This document shows, piece by piece, positions 42,616 to 50,536 of a stretch of DNA of 64,000 bases. This stretch comes from Streptomyces sp. NBC_00259. Lineage in GTDB: Bacteria > Actinomycetota > Actinomycetes > Streptomycetales > Streptomycetaceae. Position 1 is the first letter of the stretch, and every line of letters starts with the position of its first letter. Made by a program: the position numbers and the translations under genes. The notes under the pieces were generated by a model. It made no database searches. It had not been told where the DNA came from and worked only from the letters and a program-made list of their open reading frames with translations. The stretch lies in assembly GCF_036181745.1 (NCBI RefSeq), contig NZ_CP108080.1, forward strand, positions 2,232,001-2,296,000, in the 5' to 3' direction.

Positions 42616-42912
42616 ATGTCCCCACGTCAACGCAGTGGAAGTCACCAGGCGGCGACGATCATCACCGTCATCGCCGACGTCATGGCCGTCATCCTCGGCC
42701 TGTGGATCCTGATGTACCTACTGGAAGCGAACCGGGCCAACAGCCTGGTGGGCTTCATCCAGGACGTGGCCCGCTGGCTCGCCGGCTGGTCGTACGACCT
42801 GTTCACCTTCGACGACGCCTGGGCACGGGTGGTGGCGGGCTACGGCCTCGCCGCCGTCGTGTACCTCGTCGTCGGGCACGCCGTGGCCGGCCGCCTGCGC
42901 CGCCAGGCCTGA
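42616..42912 (+). CDS. Small two-span membrane protein
   Basis: A 98-residue protein with transmembrane segments at about 14-36 and 74-92, separated by NSLVGFIQDVARWLAGWSYDLFTFDDAWARV. A basic C-terminus (GRLRRQA) suggests inside orientation. Such proteins are common and uncharacterised in Streptomyces. It is divergent from the lipoprotein gene and followed by a strong terminator. Confidence 0.8.
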   Translation: MSPRQRSGSHQAATIITVIADVMAVILGLWILMYLLEANRANSLVGFIQDVARWLAGWSYDLFTFDDAWARVVAGYGLAAVVYLVVGHAVAGRLRRQA

Positions 42913-42921
42913 TGTTCCCGT

Positions 42922-42960
42922 CCGCGGGCGGGAGAGCCCCGGTGGCCCTCCCGCCCGCGG
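42922..42960. terminator. Bidirectional terminator
   Basis: CCGCGGGCGGGAG (42922-42934) and CTCCCGCCCGCGG (42948-42960) form a perfect 13-bp stem between converging genes. Confidence 0.85.
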
Positions 42961-42964
42961 GCGG

Positions 42965-44059
42965 TCACTGACAGCACTGGGGTTCGAGCCCGCGCGGCAG
43001 CCGTTCCCCGCCGAAGACCGCGGTGGTCGCCTCGTCTCCCCCCAGGGCGGCGACCGCCAGCAGCAGGGAGCCCGCCGTCCACGTCGTCAGCTCCTCCGGC
43101 CAGAGGGCGCGGTTGCCTTCGAAGACGTAACCCGTCCAGTAGAGGCCGTCGTCGGCGCGCAGGTGCTGGATGGACTGGAGGATCTCCAGCGCACGGTCCG
43201 ACTCTCCCATCGCCCAGAGCGCGAGGGCCAGTTCGCAGCTCTCGCCGCCGGTCACCCAGGGGTTGGGCAGCACACAGCGCACCCCCAGCCCGGGCACCAC
43301 GAACGCGTCCCAGTACTCCTCGATGCGGGCCTTCGCCTCGGCGCCGGTGAGGGCGCCGCCGAGGATCGGGTAGTACCAGTCCATCGAGTAGCGCGACTTG
43401 TCGAGGAAGCGCTCCGGGTGGCTGCGTACGGCATGGCCGAGCGCGCCGGTCGCCAACTCCCAGTCGGGCTGCGGCTCCTCGCGCTCCTCGGCGATCGCGA
43501 GGGCGCAGCGCAGGGCGTGGTAGACGGACGAACTACCGGTCAGCAGCGCGTCGTCGACGATCGCGCCGCCGTCCTCGGGGGCTTCGCGCTTCCAGCCGAT
43601 CTGACCGCCCGGCTGCTGCAGCCGCAGGACGAACTCGATCGCCGCGTAGACGGACGGCCACATCCGGTCGAGGAAGACGTCGTCGCCGGTGGCGAGGTAG
43701 TGGTGCCAGACGCCGACGGCCACGTAGGCGCAGAAGTTGGTCTCACGGCCGCGGTCGGTGGGCTGGTCGGCGTCGCCGTCGTGGTACGCGGCGTACCAGG
43801 AGCCGTCCTCGTTCTGGTGCCGTGCCAGCCACTCGTAGGCGCGCGCGGCCGCGTCGTGTTCGCCCGCCGCGTCCAGCGCCATGGCCGCCTCGGTGTGGTC
43901 CCACGGGTCCAGGTGGTGCCCGCGGAACCAGGGGATGGCGCCTTCCTCGCGCTGGACGGCGAGGATGCCGGCGACGGTCTGAGCGGCCTGGTCGGCGGTG
44001 AGGACACCGGGCAGGACGAGATGGTCGGTGCGGCCGGGACCGCGCCAGGGCACGGTCAC
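42965..44059 (-). CDS. Alpha6/alpha6-barrel (prenyltransferase-like) protein
   Basis: A 364-residue protein of the prenyltransferase/squalene-oxidase-repeat or six-hairpin glycosidase-like superfamily: repeated units such as HLDPWDHTEAAMALDAAGEHDAAARAYEWLARHQNEDGSWYAAY and GGESCELALALWAMGESDRALEILQSIQ. Terpene-cyclase DxDD or DDxxD motifs are absent. A terminal CC pair (EPQCCQ) is notable. GTG 44059 overlaps the methyltransferase stop (GTGA). It is the last gene of the glycosyltransferase-methyltransferase operon under KstR control; its role with those enzymes is unknown. Confidence 0.75.
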   Translation of the reverse strand: MTVPWRGPGRTDHLVLPGVLTADQAAQTVAGILAVQREEGAIPWFRGHHLDPWDHTEAAMALDAAGEHDAAARAYEWLARHQNEDGSWYAAYHDGDADQPTDRGRETNFCAYVAVGVWHHYLATGDDVFLDRMWPSVYAAIEFVLRLQQPGGQIGWKREAPEDGGAIVDDALLTGSSSVYHALRCALAIAEEREEPQPDWELATGALGHAVRSHPERFLDKSRYSMDWYYPILGGALTGAEAKARIEEYWDAFVVPGLGVRCVLPNPWVTGGESCELALALWAMGESDRALEILQSIQHLRADDGLYWTGYVFEGNRALWPEELTTWTAGSLLLAVAALGGDEATTAVFGGERLPRGLEPQCCQ

Positions 44060-44787
44060 TCGCCCACCTTCGGTGTGTGCGGCTTCGTCGCGTAGGCCAC
44101 GAAGCTCTTGCCGACGACGGGGTTGAGCAGCTGCTCCGCGAACCGGGTCGCGAAGGGCTTCTTCATGATGTCCCAGACGAGCAGCTTGTGGTATGCGCGG
44201 ACGGGCAGCGCCTTGTCGTTGTCGACGCCGAAGGCGCACTTGAGCCACCAGTACGGCGAGTGCAGCGCGTGCGCGTGGTGGGTGCCGTAGGGCTTGAGGC
44301 CGGCCTCGCGCATCCTGGCGAGGAGTTCGTCGGCCTTGTAGATGCGGATGTGCCCGCCCTCGACCTCGTGGTACGCGTCCGAGAGCGCCCAGCAGATCTT
44401 CTCGGGGCCGTAGCGGGGCACGGTGACGGCGATCCGGCCGCCGGGCTTGAGCACCCGGACCATCTCGGCGAGGACACCCTTGTCGTCGGGGATGTGCTCC
44501 ATCACCTCGGAGATGATCACGACGTCGAACGACTCGTCGGGAAAGGGCAGGTTGAGCGCGTCGCCCTCCATGGCGGTGGCGCTCGCGCCCTCCGGTGCCT
44601 CCCCGGCCTCCTTCATCGCCGCGAACCACTTGGCGACCTCGCGGATCTCCTCGCCGTTCTGGTCGAGGGCCACGACCTGGGCCCCGCGCCGGTAGCACTC
44701 GAACGCGTGGCGCCCGGCACCGCACCCGAGGTCGAGCACGCGGTCGCCCGGGGCGAGCGGAAAGCGGGAGAAGTCGACGGTCAGCAC
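44056..44787 (-). CDS. Class I SAM-dependent methyltransferase
   Basis: A 243-residue methyltransferase 11-type protein: RVLDLGCGAGRHAFE (motif I), VVALDQNGEEI (motif II), MEGDALNLPFPDESFDVVIISEVMEHIPDD (motif III) and LAEMVRVLKPGGRIAVTVP. The C-terminal extension (HIRIYKADELLARM..., HALHSPYWWLKCAFG) is as in methyltransferases found beside glycosyltransferases. Start GTG 44787 (VLTVDFSRFPL). Translationally coupled to the alpha6/alpha6 protein downstream and 121 bp after the glycosyltransferase. Confidence 0.88.
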   Translation of the reverse strand: MLTVDFSRFPLAPGDRVLDLGCGAGRHAFECYRRGAQVVALDQNGEEIREVAKWFAAMKEAGEAPEGASATAMEGDALNLPFPDESFDVVIISEVMEHIPDDKGVLAEMVRVLKPGGRIAVTVPRYGPEKICWALSDAYHEVEGGHIRIYKADELLARMREAGLKPYGTHHAHALHSPYWWLKCAFGVDNDKALPVRAYHKLLVWDIMKKPFATRFAEQLLNPVVGKSFVAYATKPHTPKVGE

Positions 44788-44908
44788 GAGGTCTGCCCTT
44801 CCGGATGGGTCACGGCGCCCGCGTACGGGGCGCGCTTTGCAGAGTCTGCGGGCCACCGGCCCGCACGCGCGGTGCGGCCCCGGGCCCACGGCGCGGTGCG
44901 CCGGGAGG

Positions 44909-46222
44909 TCATCGGGCACCGGCCGGGGCCGTGCGTGCCTCGATCGCCTCGCGGTAGAGGTCCGCCGTGCCCTGGGCCGCCCGGGTCCAGGTGAAGCGGG
45001 ACAGGACGCGGGCGCGGCCCGACGTCCCGATGCGCCGGCGCAAGGAAACGTCGCCCAGGAGTCTGCCGAGCGCGTCGGCGAGGGCGGCCGCGTCACCGGG
45101 CGGGACCGCGAGACAGGTCTCGCCGTCGGGGCCCGCCACCTCCGGGATGGCCCCACCGGTCGTGGCGACGAGCGGGGTGCCGGTCGCCATGGCCTCGGCC
45201 GCGGGCAACGAGAACCCCTCGTACAGCGACGGCACGCACGCCACCTGCGCGCTCCGCACGAGGTCCACGAGCTCCGCGTCGGAGATGCCCTTCACGAACT
45301 CGACGGCACCTTCGAGCCCGTACCGCTCGATCATCCGCGCCACCGGCCCGTCCTCGGCGCGCTTGCCGACGACGACGAGGTGGGCGTCGGGGCGCTCGGT
45401 GCGGAGCTTGGCGAGCGCCTCCACGAGGAACACGAGGCCCTTGAGGGGGACGTCCGCGCTGGAGGTCGTGACGATCCTGCCGGGCACCTCGGCGACCGAG
45501 GGGTCCGGCGAGAACAGGTCGGTGTCCGCGCCGATGTGCACGACCCGCACCAGTTCGGGCCGTACGCCGAGATGGTCGGTGATCTCCTGCTGCGAGGAGC
45601 CGGAGACGGTCAGCACGGACGGCAGCCGGCGCGCGACCCGCTTCTGCATGCGCGTGAAGCCGTACCAGCGCCGCACCGAGGCGCGCCGCCGCCAGTCCGG
45701 TGCGGCGTCGAGCTCCAGCTGCCGGTCGACGGTGATGGGGTGGTGGATGGTGGTGACGAGGGGCGCGCCGAGGTCGCCGAGCAGGCCGTAGCCGAGCGTC
45801 TGGTTGTCGTGGACGACGTCGAACTCGCCGCGGCGGGCCAGCAGGTGACGCCGGGCCCGCAGGGAGAAGGTCAGCGGTTCCGGGAAGCCGCCGGTCCACA
45901 TGGCGGCGACCTCGAGCCGGTCGATCCAGTCGCGGTACTCGCCCCGCTTCGGCGTGCGGAAGGGGTCGGGCTGCCGGTAGAGATCGAGGCTGGGCAGCTC
46001 GGTGAGCGGCACGCCCTCGTCGAGTACGGGATAGGGCTGCGCGCCGATCACCTCGACGCTGTGTCCGAGGCGGGAGAGCTCGCGCGACAGATGCCGTACG
46101 TAGACGCCCTGGCCCCCGCAGAACGGGTTGCCCTTGTAGGTGAGGAGAGCGATGCGCAGTGGTCGGTCACCGACACCGGCCGCACCCGCACGGGGCCCGG
46201 TCGCTATGGCCTCAGCGGTCAC
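44909..46222 (-). CDS. Glycosyltransferase family 4
   Basis: A 437-residue GT-B enzyme. N-terminal Rossmann domain: LRIALLTYKGNPFCGGQGVYVRHLSRELSRLGHSVEVIG. C-terminal donor domain: GRIVTTSSADVPLKGLVFLVEAL, VAPSLYEGFSLPAAEAMATGTPLVATTGGAIPEV (here VPSLYEGFS), with the E-x7-E type motif of GT4. It transfers a nucleotide-activated sugar to an unknown acceptor at the inner membrane face. It is first in the operon with the methyltransferase and alpha6/alpha6 protein. A KstR box covers its -10 element TAGATT (46274-46279, minus strand). Confidence 0.9.
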   Translation of the reverse strand: MTAEAIATGPRAGAAGVGDRPLRIALLTYKGNPFCGGQGVYVRHLSRELSRLGHSVEVIGAQPYPVLDEGVPLTELPSLDLYRQPDPFRTPKRGEYRDWIDRLEVAAMWTGGFPEPLTFSLRARRHLLARRGEFDVVHDNQTLGYGLLGDLGAPLVTTIHHPITVDRQLELDAAPDWRRRASVRRWYGFTRMQKRVARRLPSVLTVSGSSQQEITDHLGVRPELVRVVHIGADTDLFSPDPSVAEVPGRIVTTSSADVPLKGLVFLVEALAKLRTERPDAHLVVVGKRAEDGPVARMIERYGLEGAVEFVKGISDAELVDLVRSAQVACVPSLYEGFSLPAAEAMATGTPLVATTGGAIPEVAGPDGETCLAVPPGDAAALADALGRLLGDVSLRRRIGTSGRARVLSRFTWTRAAQGTADLYREAIEARTAPAGAR

Positions 46223-46277
46223 TCACGGCCCCCTTCTCACTCCACTTTTCGCCGGAGCGTAACCGCTCGCGCTAATC

Positions 46278-46291
46278 TAGAACAAGTTTCA
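46278..46291. promoter_or_regulatory. KstR operator between kstR and the glycosyltransferase operon
   Basis: TAGAACAAGTTTCA fits TNNAACNNGTTNNA exactly. It overlaps the minus-strand -10 TAGATT of the glycosyltransferase operon and lies about 200 bp upstream of the kstR start, so it can serve both genes. Confidence 0.85.
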
Positions 46292-46494
46292 CACTTGATC
46301 GTTCTTGATCGCTCAAGGAGCATCGAATCTACCGGCAGGTAGCGCTGCTGTAAGGCCCGGATCAGGTGATTCGCGCCACGGCGCGGAGCCCTGCCATGCT
46401 GTGCCCTCCGAAGCTCCGGGGGACGCGAACGGAGACGGGCGTCACCGGGAACGGAGACAGCGCGTTACCGGAATCGGGGACGGGGGCAGGAGAC

Positions 46495-47190
46495 ATGACC
46501 GCGGAAGCCAGGACAGCGGCTCCGTCAGTGACGGCGGTTCCGGCGACCCCTCCTCTGACGGAGCGCCAGGAGGCCAGGCGCCGGCGCATTCTGCACGCCA
46601 GCGCGCAGCTGGCCAGCCGGGGCGGCTTCGACGCGGTACAGATGCGTGAGGTCGCCGAGGCCGCCGGGGTCGCGCTGGGCACCCTGTACCGCTACTTCCC
46701 CTCCAAGGTGCATCTGCTCGTCGCCACCATGCAGGACCAGCTCCAGCATCTGCACACGACCCTGCGCAAGCGCCCGCCGGCCGCGGAGAGCTCGGCGCAG
46801 CGGGTCGCGGAGACGCTGATGCGGGCGTTCCGCGCGCTCCAGCGCGAGCCGCACCTGGCGGACGCGATGGTGCGGGCGCTCACCTTCGCCGACCGCAGCG
46901 TGAGCCCCGAGGTGGACACGGTCTCGCGCCAGACGACGGCGATCATCCTGGACGCGATGGGCCTGGAGAACCCGACGCCCGAGCAGCTCTCCGCCGTCCG
47001 GGTCATCGAGCACACCTGGCACTCCGCCCTGATCACCTGGCTGTCCGGACGCGCCTCGATCGCCCAGGTGAAGATCGACATCGAGACGGTCTGCCGCCTG
47101 ATCGACCTGACGGACCCGGAACGGGACCCGCGCCAGGAGCGGGGCCCGGCCCCGGGGCGGGGCCGGGCGGGGCGCCGGCCCACCGGCTGA
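46495..47190 (+). CDS. kstR: KstR-type TetR family repressor (steroid catabolism)
   Basis: A 231-residue TetR regulator. The HTH segment RRRRILHASAQLASRGGFDAVQMREVAEAAGVALGTLYRYFPSKVHLLVATM and the ligand-domain phrases FRALQREPHLADAMVRALTFADRSVSPEVD and VARVIEHTW-like VRVIEHTWHSALITWLSGRAS correspond closely to mycobacterial KstR, repressor of the cholesterol regulon that senses a 3-oxo-cholestenoyl-CoA-type ligand. ATG 46495 follows AGGAG; longer upstream reading lacks conservation. Operators in the window match the known KstR motif, supporting the assignment. It is divergent from the glycosyltransferase operon and autoregulation is expected. Confidence 0.92.
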   Translation: MTAEARTAAPSVTAVPATPPLTERQEARRRRILHASAQLASRGGFDAVQMREVAEAAGVALGTLYRYFPSKVHLLVATMQDQLQHLHTTLRKRPPAAESSAQRVAETLMRAFRALQREPHLADAMVRALTFADRSVSPEVDTVSRQTTAIILDAMGLENPTPEQLSAVRVIEHTWHSALITWLSGRASIAQVKIDIETVCRLIDLTDPERDPRQERGPAPGRGRAGRRPTG

Positions 47191-47225
47191 GCCCGGAGCC
47201 GGCACCGCGACTGTCTGCGGCACCG

Positions 47226-47302
47226 GCTTCGGGCTCCGGCTCCGGCTCGGGCTCGGGCTCCGGGGTTCGGCTCCGGCTCGGGCTCGGGCTCCGGTCGAGG
47301 AG
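47226..47302. repeat. Six-base GGCTCS tandem repeats
   Basis: About twelve copies of GGCTCC/GGCTCG run between kstR and the ferredoxin gene. They are a simple-sequence tract without a gene and a likely site of length variation. Confidence 0.85.
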
Positions 47303-47310
47303 GGCCGGAG

Positions 47311-47544
47311 CTACTCCTCGGGCGGGAACACCGCCTCGCCGGTGTCCGGCAAGGTGATCAGGATCGCCTCGACCGGACAGCCCTCCGCCGCCGCGAGGAT
47401 CTGCTCGTTGGCGTCGGTGTCCGGCTCGGTGGGGTGGGACTGACGGGCGGAGTCCAGTGTGAACCCGTCCGGTGCGTTGCTCACGCACATGCCCGAGCCG
47501 ATGCACACGCCCCGGTCGATCTCGATGTGCCAGCGGTCGCCCAT
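47311..47544 (-). CDS. Single-cluster ferredoxin ([3Fe-4S] type)
   Basis: A 77-residue ferredoxin: CIGSGMCVSNAPDGFTLD gives two cluster cysteines (C-x5-C, with the intervening position Ser/Gly as in [3Fe-4S] proteins) and AAAEGCPVEAI the third. Such ferredoxins normally feed electrons to cytochromes P450 or other oxygenases, but none is adjacent. ATG 47544 overlaps the aldehyde dehydrogenase stop (TGATG), so the two are co-translated; the partner oxygenase must be elsewhere. Confidence 0.9.
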   Translation of the reverse strand: MGDRWHIEIDRGVCIGSGMCVSNAPDGFTLDSARQSHPTEPDTDANEQILAAAEGCPVEAILITLPDTGEAVFPPEE

Positions 47545-49007
47545 CAGCCTTCGCTCCCGTATCCCGACGGCAAATGCACCATTTTGTGCTCAAAGTACTC
47601 GCCGAAGCCCTCGGGACCGAACTCCCGCCCCAGACCGGAGTTCTTGTATCCGCCGAACGGGCCAAGCATGTCGAGGCTGAACGTGTTGACGTTGTACGTA
47701 CCGGTCCTCACCCGGCGGGCGAAGTCGATGCCGTGCTCGACGTCGGCGGTCCACACGCTGCCGCTGAGCCCGTAGTCGGAGTCGTTGGCGACCGCGGCGG
47801 CCTCGGGCTCGTCGCCGTACGGCAGCAGACAGATCACCGGCCCGAAGATCTCCTCGCGCGCGATGCGCATCGAGTTGTCGACACCGCCGAAGAGCGTCGG
47901 CTCGACGTACCAGCCGCGGTCGAGTCCGGCCGGGCGGCCGCCGCCGGTGAGGATCTTGGCGCCTTCCTCCTGGCCGATCCTGATGTAGTCGAGGGAGCGC
48001 TGCCGCTGACGGTCCGCCACCAGCGGGCCGACCTGGGTCGCCGGGTCCAGCGGGTCGCCGGTGACCAGCGCGCCGGCCGCGGCGGCGAAGGCGTCGGCGA
48101 ACTCGTCGTAGCGGGCGCGGGGCACCAGGATGCGGGTCTGGGCGACACAGGCCTGTCCGTTGTTCATCCAGGCCGCCGGGACGATGCCCTGGACGGTCGC
48201 GTCCAGGTCCGCGTCGGGCAGGATCACGGCGGCGGACTTCCCGCCCAGCTCCAGGGTGACGCGCGTGAGATTGCGGGCGGCGACCTCCATCACGCGCCTG
48301 CCCGCGGCGACCGAGCCGGTGAAGGAGACCCGGTCGATTCCGGGGTGTCCGACGAGGTACTCACTGACCTCGCGGTCGGCGGGCAGGATCGACAGCACAC
48401 CCTCCGGCAGCCCGGCCTCGCGGGCGATGTCGGCCAGGATGTACGCGTCGAGAGGGGACTCCGGTGAGGGCTTCAGCACGACCGTGCAGCCGGCGAGCAG
48501 CGCGGGCGCGAGCTTCGCCGCGGCGACGAACTGCGGAACGTTCCACGGGACGACCGCCGCGACCACACCGACCGGCTCCCGCCGCACCAGCAGCGGCCCG
48601 AGCACACCGGTGCGCCGCTCCTCGTACGTGAAGTCCCGGGCGACGGTGATGGCCGCGTCCCAGACCATCATCGCGCCGAGCGCCTGCGCCAGGACGCTCC
48701 AGGAGTACGGGGACCCGTTCTGCGAGCTGATCGAGCGGGCGATCTCCTCGTGCCGTACGGCGATCGCGTCCTTGATCCGCCCCACGATCTCGACGCGCTC
48801 CTCCAGCGACGTCCGCGGCCAGGGCCCCTGGTCGAACGCGGCACGCGCGGCCGCGACCGCCCGGTCCACATCGGCCCGCGAGGCGTGCGGGACGCGTCCG
48901 ATGACCTGCTCGGTGTGCGGCGAGATCACCTCGATGGTGTCCGCGCCGAGGGGATCGACCAACTCCCCGCCGATGAACAGCTTTCCGTGCTCGATCAGTT
49001 CGGTCAT
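47544..49007 (-). CDS. NAD(P)-dependent aldehyde dehydrogenase
   Basis: A 487-residue ALDH. Catalytic Cys in NNGQACVAQTR, general-base Glu in LELGGKSAAV, and nucleotide-binding FTGSVAAGRRV, plus VPWNVPQFVAAAKLAPALLAGCTVVLKPSPESPL. It oxidises an aldehyde to the acid, which would suit sterol side-chain or alcohol oxidation with the nearby ADH-type enzymes. GGGAGG is 9 nt before ATG 49007. A one-mismatch KstR site (49068-49081) lies 60 bp upstream. It is co-transcribed with the ferredoxin. Confidence 0.93.
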   Translation of the reverse strand: MTELIEHGKLFIGGELVDPLGADTIEVISPHTEQVIGRVPHASRADVDRAVAAARAAFDQGPWPRTSLEERVEIVGRIKDAIAVRHEEIARSISSQNGSPYSWSVLAQALGAMMVWDAAITVARDFTYEERRTGVLGPLLVRREPVGVVAAVVPWNVPQFVAAAKLAPALLAGCTVVLKPSPESPLDAYILADIAREAGLPEGVLSILPADREVSEYLVGHPGIDRVSFTGSVAAGRRVMEVAARNLTRVTLELGGKSAAVILPDADLDATVQGIVPAAWMNNGQACVAQTRILVPRARYDEFADAFAAAAGALVTGDPLDPATQVGPLVADRQRQRSLDYIRIGQEEGAKILTGGGRPAGLDRGWYVEPTLFGGVDNSMRIAREEIFGPVICLLPYGDEPEAAAVANDSDYGLSGSVWTADVEHGIDFARRVRTGTYNVNTFSLDMLGPFGGYKNSGLGREFGPEGFGEYFEHKMVHLPSGYGSEG

Positions 49008-49067
49008 GGCGACTGCCTCCCGCGCACCGGGGTTCCACCGGGGGATCTTCTGACACTGTTTCAGAAC

Positions 49068-49081
49068 TGATACCAGTTCTA
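49068..49081. promoter_or_regulatory. KstR-like operator with one mismatch upstream of the aldehyde dehydrogenase
   Basis: Minus-strand TAGAACTGGTATCA differs from TNNAACNNGTTNNA only at one core base (GTA for GTT). It is part of a larger inverted repeat AGAACTG-atac-CAGTTCT (49063-49080). Confidence 0.5.
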
Positions 49082-49196
49082 GTTGAACTAAGCCAGACGC
49101 GGGACCGAATAGGCCCCGACCAGCGGCTTTGTCGCTGGTGCGGGCCGCTCTCATGCGGCCGCCCCGTCCGATGTGCGCTAGGTCTCATCCGCGGGT

Positions 49197-49223
49197 TGTT
49201 ACACCGGATCGGCGGCCGGTGTC
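49197..49223 (+). promoter_or_regulatory. ECF41-like sigma promoter before the FAD oxidoreductase
   Basis: TGTTACA (49197-49203), 16 bp, then TGTC (49220-49223). Each half differs by one base from the ECF41 consensus TGTCACA-N16-CGTC. An ECF41-type sigma gene lies downstream of the gene it would drive. Confidence 0.55.
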
Positions 49224-49256
49224 TCCATGCCGAGTCCACAACGCGAAGGAGACACG

Positions 49257-50453
49257 ATGAACGGGAACGGGAACAGGGACGTCGAGGTGGTCGTGGTCGG
49301 CGGCGGGTACGGGGGTGTGACGGCGGCCAACCGCCTGGCCCGGCGCGACGGCGTGTCGGTGACCCTGGTCAATCCGCGTCCCGACTTCGTCGAGCGGATC
49401 CGCCTGCACCAGCTCGTGACCGGTTCCGATGACGCGGTCGTGGGCTTCGACGAGGTTCTGGGCGGGAACGTCCGGCTGGTGGTCGACACCGCGACCCGGA
49501 TCGACGCCGCCGAGCGCCGGGTGTCGCTGGCGGGCGGTGGCACTCTCCCCTACGACTACCTCGTCTACGCGGTGGGCAGCGGCGCCTCCGGTCCCGGCGT
49601 GCCCGGAGCCGCGGAGTTCACCCATGCGGTGTCGGACCTCGAGGGAGCGCAGCGACTGCGGTCGGTGCTGGCCGCGACGCCCGCGTCCGATCCGGTGACC
49701 GTGGTCGGCTCCGGGCCGACCGGTCTGGAAACCGCCGCCGAGCTGGCAGAACTGGGCCGCAAGGTCACCCTGGTCTGCGGCGACGTGCTCGGCCCCTCCC
49801 TGCATGCCCGAGTCCGCCGCCCGGTCGCCCGCCGGCTCGCCGAGCTGGGTGTGACCGTCCTCGAAGGTCCCCGTGCGCGGGTGACGGAAGTGACGCGCGA
49901 CGGCGTGCGGCTCGACGACGGCCGCGAGCTGCCCAGCACGGTGACGATCTGGACCGCTGGATTCCGTGTCCCGGACCTGGCCGCCCGCAGCGGGCTGCGC
50001 ACCGACGCCGAAGGCCGTCTGGTCACCGACGCGACGCTGACCAGCGTGGACGACGTGCGCATCGTCGCCGCCGGGGACGCGGCGGTGATGACGGACACGC
50101 CGTTCCGGATGAGCTGCCAGGCCGCCGTGCAGCTGGGCCCGGCGGCCGCCGACACGATCCTGCGCAGGATCGCGGGGAAGAAAGCCGCTGCCGTCCGGAT
50201 GTTCTTCGCCGGGCAGTGCCTCAGCCTCGGCCGGGACGAGGGCGTCACCCAGTTCTCCTACCCGAACGACAAGGTGAACGCGCTCAGCATCAGCGGGCGG
50301 CCCGGTGCCGGCGTCAAGGAGATCGCCTGCCGGTTCACCCTCGACAAGTTGGTGTCCGGGGCACGCAAGGCCGGTTCCCGCGCGTCCCGCGCATCCCGCG
50401 GCCGAGGAGGACCGAGCCGCAGTGCCCCTGATCAGTGGGCAGGCCGCCGGTGA
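49257..50453 (+). CDS. FAD-dependent NAD(P)H oxidoreductase (NDH-2-like)
   Basis: A 398-residue pyridine-nucleotide disulphide oxidoreductase-fold flavoprotein. FAD-binding VVVVGGGYGGVTAANRLAR at the N-terminus, NAD(P)-binding VTVVGSGPTGLETAAELAELGR in the middle and VRIVAAGDAAVM as the second FAD motif. It resembles type II NADH dehydrogenases and rubredoxin-type reductases. GAAGGAG precedes ATG 49257. The Ser/Arg-rich C-terminal tail is likely disordered. It is 83 bp upstream of the ECF sigma gene and probably its target, as is common for ECF41 loci. Confidence 0.9.
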   Translation: MNGNGNRDVEVVVVGGGYGGVTAANRLARRDGVSVTLVNPRPDFVERIRLHQLVTGSDDAVVGFDEVLGGNVRLVVDTATRIDAAERRVSLAGGGTLPYDYLVYAVGSGASGPGVPGAAEFTHAVSDLEGAQRLRSVLAATPASDPVTVVGSGPTGLETAAELAELGRKVTLVCGDVLGPSLHARVRRPVARRLAELGVTVLEGPRARVTEVTRDGVRLDDGRELPSTVTIWTAGFRVPDLAARSGLRTDAEGRLVTDATLTSVDDVRIVAAGDAAVMTDTPFRMSCQAAVQLGPAAADTILRRIAGKKAAAVRMFFAGQCLSLGRDEGVTQFSYPNDKVNALSISGRPGAGVKEIACRFTLDKLVSGARKAGSRASRASRGRGGPSRSAPDQWAGRR

Positions 50454-50536
50454 CGGCCCCGTCGTCAAACTGGGTACATGCCCCACGGCCTGCTCGCGGC
50501 ATGGGGGGCCGACCACGAGAGAGTGAAGCGCACGCC

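Noticed and set aside
42965-44059. Terpene cyclase or squalene-hopene cyclase
   Set aside because: Barrel-type repeats are present, but DxDD, DDxxD and the QW motif series are absent.
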